From the NCBI GenBank assembly GCA_030549335.1, contig CM060188.1:45225696-45289695 (forward strand): a stretch of 64,000 nt of DNA, written 5' to 3'. The DNA comes from Pontederia crassipes (Eukaryota; Streptophyta; Magnoliopsida; Commelinales; Pontederiaceae). The notes below the pieces were generated by a model. It was not told the origin of the DNA. It saw only the letters and a program-made list of their open reading frames with translations, and ran no database searches. A program made the position numbers and the translations under genes. Positions 30,561 through 42,565 of the stretch are shown here, piece by piece (within the stretch, counting starts at the first letter, position 1; every line of letters begins with the position of its first letter).

Positions 30561-31934
30561 CCTATTTTGCTCTTCTCCCCTTGGATTTTTCTCTGTGTTG
30601 CTTGGGAGAGAGCCCGGTGTACGTCCAGTCAGTTGTGCCGCCATCTGGCCCAGTTGTCTTTCCAGATTTCGAATTGATGCATCCTGACTCGTGGCTCTAG
30701 ATTCCATATTCTTTTGCAACGCTTGCATTGTGTCTATGATCTGTGCCATCATCTCCTGCATGTGATTTGATGATTGATATTGGAGAGTATCAGTTTGCCT
30801 TTTCGGTATATAATCTTTTGATGGACCAGAAGATTGGCCTTGATTCTGATTATAGGCAAATTTCGGATTATGTCTCTAACCATAATCGTTGCTCCTGAAA
30901 AATGGGTTGGAAATAAAGTTAGCATTTTCAATTTGATTTGAATCTGAAGTGTTACCTGTAGGGCTATAATTGCTTGAATTTCCCATTAGTGACATCATCT
31001 GCTCGAATTTTTGATTAAGTGACTCCAGCTGAGCCACTATTTCTGAAGATTGTATTCCTTGTGTAGCATGTACATCATGAGTTCGACGAGATGGTCTCCT
31101 TTCTTGCTCGACTTGAGGGCTACAGCTTCAATTATATCCTGTATCTCACTAGGGCATTTAGATCCCAGTACTGTCCCTCCTGCTGATTGATCGAGCTTAT
31201 CTTGATCTGCAGCTCGCAATCCATGGTAAAAATCTTCCATCACTTGCCACTTTGAAATTCTATTATCAGGAACTCTGGCCAGCAGCTCCTTATATTGTTC
31301 CCAGGCCTCATACAATGTTTCATCATCATCTTGAACAAATGCCCTCAGCTCTCTTCGATATTTGCCTGCTTTTTGTGGTGAGTAATATTTTCCAACAAAC
31401 TTTTTTACTAGCTCCAACCAAGAATGAATCGATCCTGCAGGCAAAGTTTTAAACCAAGTGGAAGCTTTGTCACGTAAAGATTGAGAAAATAATAATAAAC
31501 GAATAACTTCAGAAGAAACATTATTATTTCTAAAGGTGCTCAGAGTGGCAAGAAATTTGTCAAGGTGATCATGAGGGTCTTCATGAAATCCTCCTCCAAA
31601 TTGGGATGCTTGTATCATCCTCACGATTGTGGGATTTATCTCAAAATTATTTGCGTTAATATCAGGCAGCACGATGCATGATTCTCGGTCACTGTATCTG
31701 GCCGAGACATATTCTCTCATAGAGAGTTCTTCTTCATTTTCCCATCGATTATTTTGTGGCGGAACTAATTCATTTCGTTGCTCATTGTTGCGTGCTTGTT
31801 CAGCTATTCTTCTTATATCTCTTCTTAATCTGCGAGCAATTCTTTCAATTTCAGGATCAAATTCCAAAATTGGATTTGAACTCCTAGTGTGCTGTCTGGA
31901 ACTATCAGACGAGTCCAGGATTAGTTGTGATTAA
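30555..31934 (-). pseudogene. E3 gag
   Basis: The frame is open from about 31931 down to 31037, about 300 codons, with no ATG near its beginning; the first in-frame candidate at 31867 is TTG, so the original start seems lost. Capsid hallmarks: NPTIVRMIQASQFGG, EDPHDHLDKFLATLSTF, LFSQSLRDKASTWFKTLP, LVKKFVGKYYSPQKAGKYR and FYHGL. After a stop near 31035 and frame changes, a C-terminal piece with IRNLERQLGQMAAQLTGRTP runs to 30555. No zinc knuckle is seen, as usual for Athila gag. Confidence 0.85.
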
Positions 31935-33634
31935 ATCTTCAATAGTACCTGCAACAACTAATTTTTAGTAAAATAAAAGAGAAAAATATATATACAAAAA
32001 TAAATAAAAAGAAATACAGATAATAGGTCACGAAGAAATAAGATTTAAATTGATAAAGATAAAAATCTTTCAGCCATTATCGAATTAAAAAAATTCATTG
32101 GGTCAGAGAATAATTATCCGAAATCGAATTACGACCGCCAAACGCTCTTCAAACCAATTCAAATGCCAAAAATAACATCTTGACCGGAAGTAAATCGAAT
32201 AGATGATCATAAAAATCATGTGCTCGTTCGGCCGCAAAAACCATAGAACAGTGTCGAAAGTGATTAATCAACGTGAAGGCCGAAAGAGGATTAAATCGCA
32301 AGATGGCGTAAAAATTAACTGAATTATGTCGGCCGAAAGAGGATTAAATTGACTCTGGGCGTAACGAATCGAAGTCGACAGCCTTTTGGCCGTAAAACAG
32401 AACATGTTTTCGGCCGAAATAAAAATTGAACGAAACGTCGCCAAATGAATCATTACGGCCGACAAAGAATACATTCGTACGGGGCATAAATCGGACATTA
32501 ATCAATGAAGATTAAGTCAAAACATGCGCCAACTAGGGGGTAATCAAATTAGTATGGTGGCGTAAAAACGAATGTTCAGAAGAGATCGACCGGTAAAATA
32601 GAAAGCTATCCATGTCTCGGTCGTAACACAATTTGTATCAAAAAATTGAAATACAAATCCAAAGCGACAAATAAACATTACGGCCGAAAAAATTAAGAAA
32701 TCAATTCTCGACCGAGATGAAAATTCAAGCCGTAGAAGGAATAATAACACGAAAGCATGCGCTTAATCCATACAATACGAAAGAGAATTAAATCATCATT
32801 AATAAAGTCTAATTTCGGCCGTAAACACAATGAGAAAAACAATTCTCGGCCGTTAATCAATATTGAAAATAAGAGAGAAATCAATTCGATCATAAAGTGA
32901 ATCTCGACCATAAAGATAAAATTGTCAATTAAGCCGAAATGAGATTAAATCAAACTTATACGTTCAGAAATATATTACGGCCGAATTGAAGTCGACAACC
33001 TTTGGCCGTAAAGCAAAACTGGGTTTCGGCCGAAATAAAAATAGAATTAAACTTATTCTTACGTCAATAGATGAATCATTACGATCGAGAATGAGTGAAA
33101 TTCATGTCGAGTGATCCATTACGACCTAGAAAGAATAAACCACTTTGGCCAAAACAAAGTCAAATCAATATGAAAAGTTCAAACAATTAAAACGTTACGG
33201 CCAAGAATGAAAGTCGAAACTGATTCGAATAGGGCGTAAAAAATTTAAACCATGGATAAACCGGGCGAAACAAGGTCAAATCAATATCCATTACTCATGG
33301 CGTAAAACAACGTTCGGATAAAAACATTACAGTCGTAAAATAGAAGATTAGAACTCAGAATCGATATTGTAAGGCCGTAATCGGTAAAGCCGAGAAAATA
33401 AATCAAAGTCGTAAAACCATAAGTCGACAGTGTAATCCGAAAAATCCAATCGACGTCAGATTTTAAACCGAAAGTCGACAAATTTGAAAATGTTGTGACC
33501 TTTATCTACAAACGAAAAAAAAATTAGATTATTCACAGAAATAAAAATAATTAAAACAAATAGGACATATTTACAGAGAATTTATTTACATCTCCTAATA
33601 ATTCATAAAAATTAGAAATTAATTAATAAAATAT
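31935..33634 (-). repeat. E3 5' untranslated region with TTACGGCCGA motifs
   Basis: No ORF of note in 1.7 kb. On the plus strand ttacggccga, ttcggccgaaa and variants occur more than fifteen times between 32220 and 33440. A TTGTTGCAGGTAC site on the minus strand at about 31960 resembles a splice acceptor just ahead of gag, as in E4 at 40640. Confidence 0.75.
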
Positions 33635-33652
33635 TCTCCGGCAACGGCGCCA
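33635..33652 (-). other. E3 primer-binding site
   Basis: Minus-strand TGGCGCCGTTGCCGGAGA, complementary in type to the 3' end of Asp tRNA, the usual Athila primer. It fixes the LTR at 33659-35321 as the 5' LTR. Confidence 0.88.
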
Positions 33653-33658
33653 AAAACT

Positions 33659-35321
33659 TGATGCGTTGAAATGATGTAGCAAAATAAAATCGCTAGCAAG
33701 TGCACTAGTCGCTCAAGTAATATAACCCACGAGGAATATTATTAATTTAATATCTAAATTTATAAATTAATAAGAGAGAAAAAACATCAATTTTGAAAAT
33801 GAGTTTTAAAAGATAAGGAAAATAAGATAAAGATAAGATAGTGGTGTTGAAGTTAGGCCTTAGGATGAAAATAGATAAGGATAAATATTTGAACCATAAA
33901 AGATAAATTTAATCTTTAAAGATGAATTAGAGTCTCCCTAAAGTAATCTAACATGATTAACTTGTGGTCTCCACGACTGGCATCCATCAATCTAATCATA
34001 TAGAACTATCTTAATTTAATAAGAATTGAAGTCTCCACGACTGGTACCCCCAAAATCATATTAAAATTAAGATGCATTAAATTGAATTCTCTAGACTATT
34101 AATCACTCCACAAACTGGTATAGATTAATAGACCACACAAACTTAATTCTCCACACACTAGTTATCAAATTTATGTCAATTATTAATTCCAAATAAAATC
34201 AATTATAATTAGTATAATGAATTCTGAAATTAAACACTCCACAAACTGGTATAGCCTAATTCAGAAATTTAATTAACTAACATAAAAGCATTAAGCACAA
34301 TTAATAATTGATCAGAAAAGATTAAAGCAAATAAAATAGGGTCCAAACATTTCCCTTCAATTAATAATCTCTTAAAATAATAATCCTAAAAACATGGAGT
34401 TCATCCTAGAAATTCCGGAGAGATAATAAAATACAAATCATAAAAATTGAAAGAATTACACCCAAAATAGAGATCTCGAATTTGGCAAATAGTCGGGCAG
34501 CCTCTCGGACTTGATCAGGGTCGCGATCAACCTCCAACCGTCGCACCTCTCTCCTCTTGGTCGTAGCCTGCAGCGCTCACGACTCGCCGTGGAAGAAACC
34601 TGGACTTCATAGCACACTTTGAAACGATGGATTCTCCACGTATTTATAGGGTGCGGACGGGTCTTCCTATTGATCGTGATGTACGGCCGAATTTAAATTC
34701 ACGGATAAATCTCGGCCAAAAATGATAATTCTTTCAAAAGATAAATCCTTTTATCTTTACCCCCCTTTGAATCTCGGCCAAAACGAAATTATTTTATCTT
34801 TACACCCTATGGATCTCGGCCAAAACCAAGATTTCCTTGCCATTACCCCTCCAAATCTCGGCCAAAACGAAAAGTCTTCATGCCATTACGCCCAAAAGAT
34901 AAATCCTTTTATCTTTACCCCCTTTGAATCTCGGCCAAAACAGAGAATTAAATCTCGTTACGCCCAAACAATTTTATCTTTACCCCTTCATATCTCGGCC
35001 AAAAGGATGATTTCATTGCCATTACCCCCCCAAATCTCGGCCAAAACAATAATCCTTTATCCTAATCTCGGCCGTAATGATGAATTCTTCGGAATTTCTG
35101 CCGATACGGCACAATTCATCTAAATCTCGATTTTTCTTGCAAAATAATTATCAAAATTTAGTTAATCCATCCACAATTAAAATATTCAGAGAATTAATAA
35201 TTAAAATTGATAAATCCGGAATTACGATTAAAAGTGACTAAAAATGATGCATGCCATGATCAAATTACAGAAAAATTAATTAAAATAATAATCTAAAATA
35301 TGTTGTATTTTGCATGCATGA
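33659..35321 (-). repeat. E3 5' LTR
   Basis: 1663 bp, nearly identical to the 3' LTR. It lacks about 24 bases (present at 24911-24934, within ATAGTAAATAGGAGTAAGAG) at about 33724. Its outer end reads GCATGCATGA instead of GCATGCATCA. Confidence 0.93.
34641..34648 (-). promoter_or_regulatory. TATA box of E3 5' LTR
   Basis: Minus-strand CCCTATAAATACGTG. This promoter would drive gag transcription toward decreasing coordinates. Confidence 0.65.
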
Positions 35322-35940
35322 AACTCCCCCAAGCTTAAAGTCTTGCTTGTCCTCAAGCAAAAATTCAAAGCAAGGCTCAAGAAAGTTCCATTATGGCCTC
35401 CACATTGTCAACTGACTAATTTTCTCACACAATTCTTCTGCACACCTACTACTCAGCATCTTATCATTTTCCATGCACTTAGCTTCATAGAGGTTGTGAA
35501 TGCTACACAAATTTAAACAATCTCAAATTCAGCCTTGCAGAAAAATAAATTGTCTGTCAAATAATAGCATTAATATTGAACACATAAGTACTAATTGAGC
35601 TTAAAATTTTTTCTTTTTCTTTTTCTTTTCATTTTTATTTTCAGTCATTTTAAAAGTTCTAATCTTCAAGCAGAATTGCACAAAGAAGTCCATGTAGCGG
35701 GCTTTGGACTGATGACTCCCAGACCAGATGGCCTTAGGGCACCAGGTGATAAAGCACCCCTCGAGTTTACTTGCCCGAACAACCAAGTTTCTGAATGAAG
35801 AGTTCGAACTTAGCCATGATTCAGTACTCCTGTGCTTCTCCATATTCCACAAGATGGTCCATGTAGCAGGTTTTCGATCGACGGATCCCAGAGCAGTTGC
35901 CCTTAGGCCGCCAGGCATGAACCCCTACGGATCTAATTAC
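35322..35940 (-). repeat. Duplicate of E3 3' internal region
   Basis: 619 bases nearly identical to 26533-27150: purine tract, both copies of the 3' block and flanking sequence. It ends abruptly inside copy A at GATCTAATTACCC. Confidence 0.93.
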
Positions 35941-36503
35941 CCCCCTTTGAATCTCGGCCAAAACGAAATTATTTTATCTTTACACCCTATGGATCTCGGC
36001 CAAAACCAAGATTTCCTTGCCATTACCCCCTCCAAATCTCGGCCAAAACGAAAAGTCTTCATGCCATTACGCCCAAAAGATAAATCCTTTTATCTTTACC
36101 CCCTTTGAATCTCGGCCAAAACAAAGAATTAAATCTCGTTACGCCCAAACAATTTTATCTTTACCCCTTCATATCTCGGCCAAAAGGATGATTTCATTGC
36201 CATTACCCCCTCCAAATCTTGGTCAAAACAATAATCCTTTATCCTAATCTCGACCGTAATGATAAATTCTTCGGAATTTCGGCCGATACGGCACAATTCA
36301 TCTAAATCTCAATTTTTCCTGTAAAATAATTATCAAAATTTAGTTAATCCATCCACAATTAAAATATTCAGAGAATTAATAATTAAAATTGATAAATTCG
36401 GAATTACGATTAAAAGTTACTAAAAATGATGCATGCCATGATCAAATTATAAAAAAATTAATTAAAATAATAATCTAAAATATGTTGTATTTTGCATGCA
36501 TCA
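35941..36503 (-). repeat. Truncated third LTR of E3
   Basis: 563 bases matching 25971-26532 of the 3' LTR. The LTR portion containing the TATA box and U5 is gone. The join to the duplicated internal piece shares TTACCC (35937-35942) with both parents. Confidence 0.92.
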
Positions 36504-37240
36504 ATTACTCCTCAAGCCAAGCACTATATAGAGTTTACCCACTTTGATATGTTCTTTCTCCATTGTCTCTGTATCCGAGATGCATCTTTTCTCTATTTTG
36601 GTCATTTTATTTTCTATCACATGAATTACACCTTCCAATAGGTTTTCTCCTATTCTCGTGGTTGGAATCACCTTTATTTTGGAGCCTGGATCACTACAAT
36701 TTTACTTCATTTTGATGTTGACATTCCTGTGGATGAGGATTACATCCGACCGCGCCCCACTGATATCATCAATTCCGCGACTTTGCACCAGAAGCATCTT
36801 AGGTTGGGAGAGCCAGCACCGATAGATACTAACGATGGAGATGATGCCACTAATGGAGAGCCAGCGCCAATGGAAACTCAGAACGTACCAAAGGCTAGCC
36901 CAAGCTTCCCTCCATCTTCGGCACCCACTAAGCATATTAGATCTTCCTAGAAAGCAGTCTCAGCTTCCTATGGCACCTATGATTTCACGGCCCTTTCACA
37001 AGTGGATGCCATAGACCGTCGCATGAATCAGATGGATCATCGTGTTCGACGGATGGAGCGCGACTCCGATACCTTGTTGACTCGCTGTAAACCTACTATG
37101 TGTCGCATGGATTTATTCTGCCTGTTGCTCCTGATGATGATAGTCCTAACGAGATGTAGTTGGGTTGCCTCCTTCTTTGATGATGTCAAAAGGGGGAGAA
37201 GTTTAGGACAATCTTATATGTTCTTACTTTCTTAGTTGAT
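36504..37240 (+). pseudogene. C1 env-like ORF, C-terminal half
   Basis: Sequence resumes after the right ATTAC copy. Readable pieces are FHFDVDIPVDEDYIRPRPTD and AATLHQKHLRLGEP-like sequence (about 36700-36810), a Pro/Ser-rich linker, then VDAIDRRMNQMDHRVRRMER (36999-37058) with coiled-coil spacing, and SFFDDVKRGRS (37172-37203), which overlaps a purine-rich AAAAGGGGGAGAAG. Stops and frameshifts break it. Confidence 0.7.
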
Positions 37241-37592
37241 ATGTTTCTTAGTTTCTATGCGGTTGCACTAGTGTCATCCACCATTTTGTAGTGAATATAG
37301 TCATATTTGTTAGTGCATGAATGGATATGTTGACTATGGATGTATTGTGATTATTTTTTCATGATGGATATGTTAACTTTTATTGTCATATTTATTTTAT
37401 GTCGTGTTGATGTCATATGTTCATATTGATTCACATTATTATGACAATATAAAAGCCACTTATTCAAGGGGAGAAAATGTGAAATATGCATGAATGTAGG
37501 GAGAGCTTGCTTACCACTCTCTATACTTACAATTTAATATTTTTTCTCTCTTTATCTTCCAATTAGTTTGACATCATCGAAAAGGGGGAGAT
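37241..37592 (+). other. C1 3' untranslated region and polypurine tract
   Basis: AT-rich, no gene. The tract AAAAGGGGGAGAT (37580-37592) directly precedes the 3' LTR. A similar internal tract, AAAAGGGGGAGAAG, lies at 37187-37200. Confidence 0.75.
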
Positions 37593-38656
37593 TGTTGAAT
37601 CTTATATTTGACGATATTAAATTAAATTGGACATAAAAGTTACAATGTATGCTCAAGTGATGATAATGTATGTGTAAAATTGATATGACATCATTTGCAG
37701 AAGAAATCGTCAAATTAAATAATAAAAATAAAGATTCTGCACACGACCTATCGACTAGCCATACCGATCGAACCATCGATATCAAGCAGCATAAATGATG
37801 AGACTATACTGGTCAATGGATCGATCATTGCACCGATCGACCGATATACTCAAAGGCCCATTCAAGAAATATCGAGACTATATCGGTCGATGGTCTGGTC
37901 CTTGCACCGGTCGACCAATCAACGCAAAGATGAATTCCAAAAATGATGAGATCGTGTCGATCGATGAACCAATCAAAGGACCGATGGATCGGACAATGAA
38001 TAAAATCACAGATATTGCGCAACATTAATATTGACCGGTCGACTGACCTATCAATGCGGTCGACCGATCACAGAGACAAATGAACAGTAACGACTATTTT
38101 TCAAGGAGAAAATTGAGGAAGTTTTTTGGACAAAATTTTCACCTGTAGAAGCCAATAAAAGGAGTGCCAAAGTCTGAAGAGAAATTATCCAAGTAAGCAA
38201 GATCATTCCAAAGCTAATTTTAAAGTTCTTAAGCCCAAAGTTGCAAATTATTCCCTTTCTCTTCTAAGTTTTGAGTGTGAGAATACTTTGTAAAAGAATA
38301 GAGTTGGAGGGAATTAGATCTAGTAAAGTTGAGAGCTCTTTATAATAAGAGGTGTGCCTTGCCTCTTAAGCAGAGAAGAAGACAAGTGATGTAAAGATAT
38401 TCTCTCCCTACAAGAAAAGAGAAAGATAGTGGATCTCCGACGATCTCGATATCGAGAAGTCGGAGCAAGGACGTAGGCCAAAGAGTTGATGCCGAACCTC
38501 GTCAACATATCGTATTTTTTGCTCTTTATCTCTCACTTACTTTCTATCATTATTTGCTTGTGATCGATTTTACTGATTTTTCGAAAGTGATTTCGTGAAA
38601 AAAAAAATTTATACACCAATTCACCCTCCCCCCATCTTGGTGTTTTTGATCCTATA
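37593..38656 (+). repeat. C1 3' LTR
   Basis: 1064 bp from TGTTGAATCTTATATTTGAC to GATCCTATA. It parallels the 5' LTR throughout, including the GGTCGACCG palindromes at 37740-38070. The TATA site has changed to CAATAAAAGG. Confidence 0.87.
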
Positions 38657-38809
38657 TAATTTTCATCTTTTATCTTATTTATCTAAGACTTTTATCTTGG
38701 ACCATTTAATTTAGGTTAAACAAGAACTCAATGAGGAGAAAACCACTAGATCATATTCTATAATCAATGACATGATTGAATATGCTAACATGATCGATAA
38801 GATGATGCT
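38657..38809 (+). other. Flank between C1 and E4
   Basis: TAATT (38657-38661) is the right TSD copy of C1. The rest, to the first sequence shared by both E4 LTRs, may be the E4 LTR start, diverged or truncated; ACTAGATCATATT near 38745 recalls ACTAGCTGATCATATT at 47386. Confidence 0.45.
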
Positions 38810-40455
38810 GATGATTATGATTAATATACCTGCATTTATCCTTCCAGCATAATATTATGTTACACTTGCACATTTGAGCTGTTTGATGTGTTGTTTTAAT
38901 CCTTATTCGTTTAATTTTCACTTCAAGAACTGATGTTTGTTGTTCTTACTAATCCAACAATTAAATCAAGTATATAAGACACACATCTTTGCTGGAAAAG
39001 AAGGGGGGACCACAATACAGGTTGCCAAAAACAAGAAATGAATCTTTTTGAAAAGAATATGAGACTAGGATAGATGGCATAAATAAGAAGGAATAGAAGC
39101 TTTTGATTGGGATCAAAGGGTGATGAAATGCCATATAAAAGAGAGGATTCTAGGACAAGAAAGGGGTCTTCCATCATTCTCCACATGCTGAAGGAATGAG
39201 AAGAAGAAGCCAAGAGAAGGCTTCAATCTGAATCTGCTATTTCTATATTTCAGAATGTCTTTTATTTTATTCGTCATCTATTTTGTATTGATTTCAACAT
39301 CTATGGGGAGCTAAATCTTAGCTCTCTTGGGATAGGGTAGTAGTCTAATTTCTATTATGGATGGATGATGGAACAATACCTATTTTATCACTGATGTTAG
39401 TATAGATATGAATGCTTTGGAATTTGTTTTTATCAATGTGAATCTTATTTTATAATGGCAACTGAGAAGTTGATTTCAAGTTCTTTTCTTACTTAGAAAT
39501 GAGTTAAGAACATTGATATTGTTTCCCGATTCCAATCTATTATTGTAAGTTTTGATGTATCCATTTAACTTTTTTTAATGTTAATATCATATTGATATGG
39601 CAGCCGAGAGGTTGAATATAGATTCCCTTGATGTTTACAGATAAACCATGAGCATTAGCATTGGTGTTTGAATCTAATTATATTTTGTGCTATGAGCTGA
39701 ATTGTTATCTTATCTTTGAAACTGTTGCTACTTGTAATTTCTGACTTTACTTGTTATTCTTATATCTGAAAGGAATGTTAGCATACTAGTAGTTGCCATA
39801 AGTTCCATGATTTGAAACACTTTTAAATCAACCTAACTAACATTCATATGAAAGTATAATACTAGTTCTTATTTTAATGCACTGTGAGAGCAGTTTGTAT
39901 AGGTTTCAATTGGCACGATTTTACTATTGAGTTGTTCTAATCCATCCATAGCATAATTAGATGAACCCCATTCCTAGGAGAATCTGTCATTAATTGTTAA
40001 TCTACTTTATGACTTTTAGTTAAGTAGTTAGTTTTCATTCTATATTTATCACTTTAAAAATAAAAAAAGAGTTAACTTAGTTGTAATTTGATTTTGTGAC
40101 TTTATCTTTCCCTTTTGCTTACTTGCATGTTACTTTAGCCTTTTTAGTATAAGATTAATTTATATTAGTTAGTGAATCTTTAAATCTCAAATCACTGTGG
40201 ATACGCCATTCGGGTCTACTATTCTGATCTGTGCACTTGGAGTTTAGTGAAGTGAGGAGTTTAGACCATATATCATTTAGTTGCATTTTCAATTCTGTGC
40301 AATTTCTATTTTCAATTTGCATATTGCATAATCTACGCCTAGACCTTGTCCAAATTATAGTTCTACATAGTCTACGCCTAGACCTTAGTCTTTTTGCATT
40401 TAAGCATAGAGTCCAATAAATCACCAAGTTAATCATACTCCCTAATTTCACATCA
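38810..40455 (+). repeat. E4 5' LTR (long form)
   Basis: Shared with the 3' LTR from about 38812 (GATGATTATGATTAATATAC) to AATTTCACATCA. It contains about 660 bases (about 39303-39967) absent from the 3' LTR. The extreme left end, TGTGCATTTTC in the 3' LTR, was not found here, so about 85 bases may be diverged or missing. Confidence 0.8.
39132..39141 (+). promoter_or_regulatory. TATA box of E4 5' LTR
   Basis: CATATAAAAG, conserved in the 3' LTR at 47775-47784. Confidence 0.6.
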
Positions 40456-40461
40456 AGTTTT

Positions 40462-40479
40462 TGGCGCCATTGCTGGGGA
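40462..40479 (+). other. E4 primer-binding site
   Basis: TGGCGCCATTGCTGGGGA, the Asp-tRNA type used by Athila elements, six bases after the LTR end. Confidence 0.88.
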
Positions 40480-40639
40480 TTTGTGACTGATTATATTCAC
40501 TTTTTGTAGTTTAGATTAGTTATAGATTTTTGTAGTCATCACATTTTTTAATTTAATTTTCTCTTACTTTCGCAATTACTCTGAACTGTAAATTATGTTT
40601 AATTTTTTTGTTTGAACCTGAAACTTCTGATTTTAATTT

Positions 40640-42565
40640 ATGCAGGATTCAAATAGTCGAGAAGAACTATATTTGTCTGACCATGAACCTGAGAGAAGAT
40701 TCAATAGAATAAGAAGATTGCAAAGAGAAGAAAGAAGAAGGATATTTGAAGAAGAGATAAACAATCAAGACATTGAAAACAATCGAATCATAGCTGTTCC
40801 AAGAACATTGAAAGACTGTTATTCACCAAGCAATGTTAGAGGACAACCAGTTGATGGAGTCATTGCACTTGCTGCTACATTTAAGTTGAATCCAGCTCTA
40901 GTCTCCATGATTAGCCAACATCAGTTTGTAGGACTAGGCAATGAAGATCCAGCTTTGCATATTAATAATTTCAAGGAGATGTGCAGTATTGTTCACTTTC
41001 ACAACACTCCCATTAATGCTGTCTACATGAGGTTGTTTCTTTTTTCACTAAAATATAGAACCAATATTTGGTACAAGTCTCTTACTCATGAAAAAATTGC
41101 AATTTGGGATTCAATTGTGTAATTATTTCTATCTGAATTCTTTCCTCTCAGCAAGACTGACAACTATAGAGATCAAATTGGTAGATTCTATCAATTAGAT
41201 CAAGAGAACATCTGTGATGCTTGGCAAGGACTTCAAAGTTTGTTAAGGGCATGTCCACACCATGGACTTGAGAAATGGCAATTAGTGAACTAATTTCACA
41301 AGGGACTGAATTATCCTTCCAAAGTAGCTTTGGACACTATTGCTTCCAAGAATATTGATGAAGCATATCAATTGATAGAAAACGTAGCCAAGAACCATCA
41401 TTTCTTAACACATGACAAGGTAAGAAGGCCACAATATGAAAGTCAAGTCAATAATATTTCTGCCCAAGTTGAGGAAGTTCTACAAAAAGCTTTGAAGAAA
41501 CTTAACCTATCATCCAATGTGAACAAGATAACCACCACTGAAAGTAGATGTGATGTTTGTGAAAACTAGGGGCATGTAACAAAAAGTTACAATTTGATTA
41601 TGCAACAATATGAGCAAACTATTGATCAAGTCAATACAGTGGTGAATTATGGTATAAAGCTTCCTCCTGAATATTACACTCCTGAGAATAGAAATTATCC
41701 TTATTTTTCATACAAGGAAAATCACTATCAAGTCCCACCAATCCACAATTCCAATTGGCAACCCAAGATTGTGCCCAAGAATCAACCACCTCCATATAAT
41801 CAGTCAAATGTCCGACTACAAAGGCCACCATATGAGCAAACCACTCAAGCTTCACAAATATCTAAGATGGAAGAATTGCTGGTAGTAATGTGGAAGAAGC
41901 AAGAAAAGTATGATGAAGTTATACAAATACAAGAGAAAGAGAGACAGGAAGATAGACAAAGACAAGCTGAAGTGACGTTAAAATTATCTTCTCAAATTAA
42001 AAGTTTAAGTGTTCATACTAAGATGCTTGAAAATCAGATAGCTCAGCTAGCGAGTACTTCAACTAGAACTCCAGGAATTTTTCCAAGACAATCAGAAATT
42101 AACCCTAAAGAGCAAGTGCAAGCTATTCAACTCAGAAGTGGTATAGTTATTGAAAAACCAATGAAGCCTATTAAAGATAATTCAGCTAGAATCAATCCAA
42201 TATCAACAACTCCATAAGAGGTTGTGGAAGAAATTGTAGTTGAGAACATGACTAAAAACACTCAAGAGGAAGTCAACTCAAGAATTTATCAACCTATACC
42301 TTTTTCATAGAGGCTAGTCAAGGCTAAACAAGATCAACAATATGTCAAATTTCTAGAAATTCTGAAGAAGCTATATATTAATGTGCCATTTGTGAAAGCC
42401 ATTCAGAAAATGTCATCCTATGTCAAGTTTCTTAAAGAGATCCTAACTAAGAAGAGAATTATTATGGAACATGAGACTATAGTCTTAATTGAAGAAGCCT
42501 CAACTATAATTCAAAACAAACTTCCTCCAAAATTGAAGGACAGAAAGCTTTTCAATTCCTTGTGA
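40640..42565 (+). pseudogene. E4 gag, one frame with five stops
   Basis: Starts at ATG 40640 just after a TTTATGCAG acceptor-like site. A basic N-terminus (RRLQREERRRIFEEE) is followed by capsid hallmarks: NPALVSMISQHQFVG, EDPALHINNFKEM, RLFLFSLKYRTNIWYKSL and, after a stop, EFFPLSKTDNYRDQI. The middle part has a C-x2-C remnant (CDVCEN) near 41555. The C-terminus has coiled-coil-rich EKYDEVIQIQEKERQEDRQR and NQIAQLAS. Stops lie at 41120, 41291, 41567, 42215 and 42308, all in the same frame, so the gag-protease frame is easily followed. Confidence 0.88.

Larger units (their letters stand above)
24845..36503 (-). mobile_element. Athila-type element E3, pol-less, with extra truncated LTR unit
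   Basis: Inserted in C1 with perfect ATTAC duplications at the outermost ends. Read on the minus strand: truncated LTR (36503-35941), 3' internal piece (35940-35322), 5' LTR (35321-33659), primer site, untranslated region, gag (31934-30555), then directly the post-pol motif, palindrome region, env-like ORF (29363-27751), 3' block, purine tract and 3' LTR (26532-24845). Protease, RT, RNase H and integrase are absent. The two long LTRs differ by about 1% by eye apart from one 24-base gap, so the insertion is young. Mobility would have needed enzymes from a related element. Confidence 0.9.
17723..38656 (+). mobile_element. Ty1/copia element C1, SIRE/Maximus-like, split by E3
   Basis: LTRs at 17723-18798 and 37593-38656, primer site for initiator Met tRNA, gag with zinc knuckle, integrase, reverse transcriptase and RNase H in copia order (IN before RT), then an env-like region and an AAAAGGGGGAGATTG purine tract. 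Env-like sequence downstream of pol points to the SIRE/Maximus group. Flanks TAGTT (17718-17722) and TAATT (38657-38661) match at four of five. Without E3 and one TSD copy the element is about 9.3 kb. Coding parts carry many stops. Confidence 0.88.

Noticed and set aside
34722-35123. 133-codon ORF in the E3 LTR (also seen at 25892-26276 and 36017-36247)
   Set aside because: Plus-strand reading of the ATCTCGGCCAAAA array, antisense to the element; the repeated Asn-Leu-Gly-Gln-Asn peptide is a by-product of the array.
38657-38809. A confirmed 5-bp target-site duplication for E4
   Set aside because: ATAAT follows the 3' LTR at 48445 and also occurs near 38757, but the 5' LTR start is not identifiable and the sequence is AT-rich, so the match is not meaningful.
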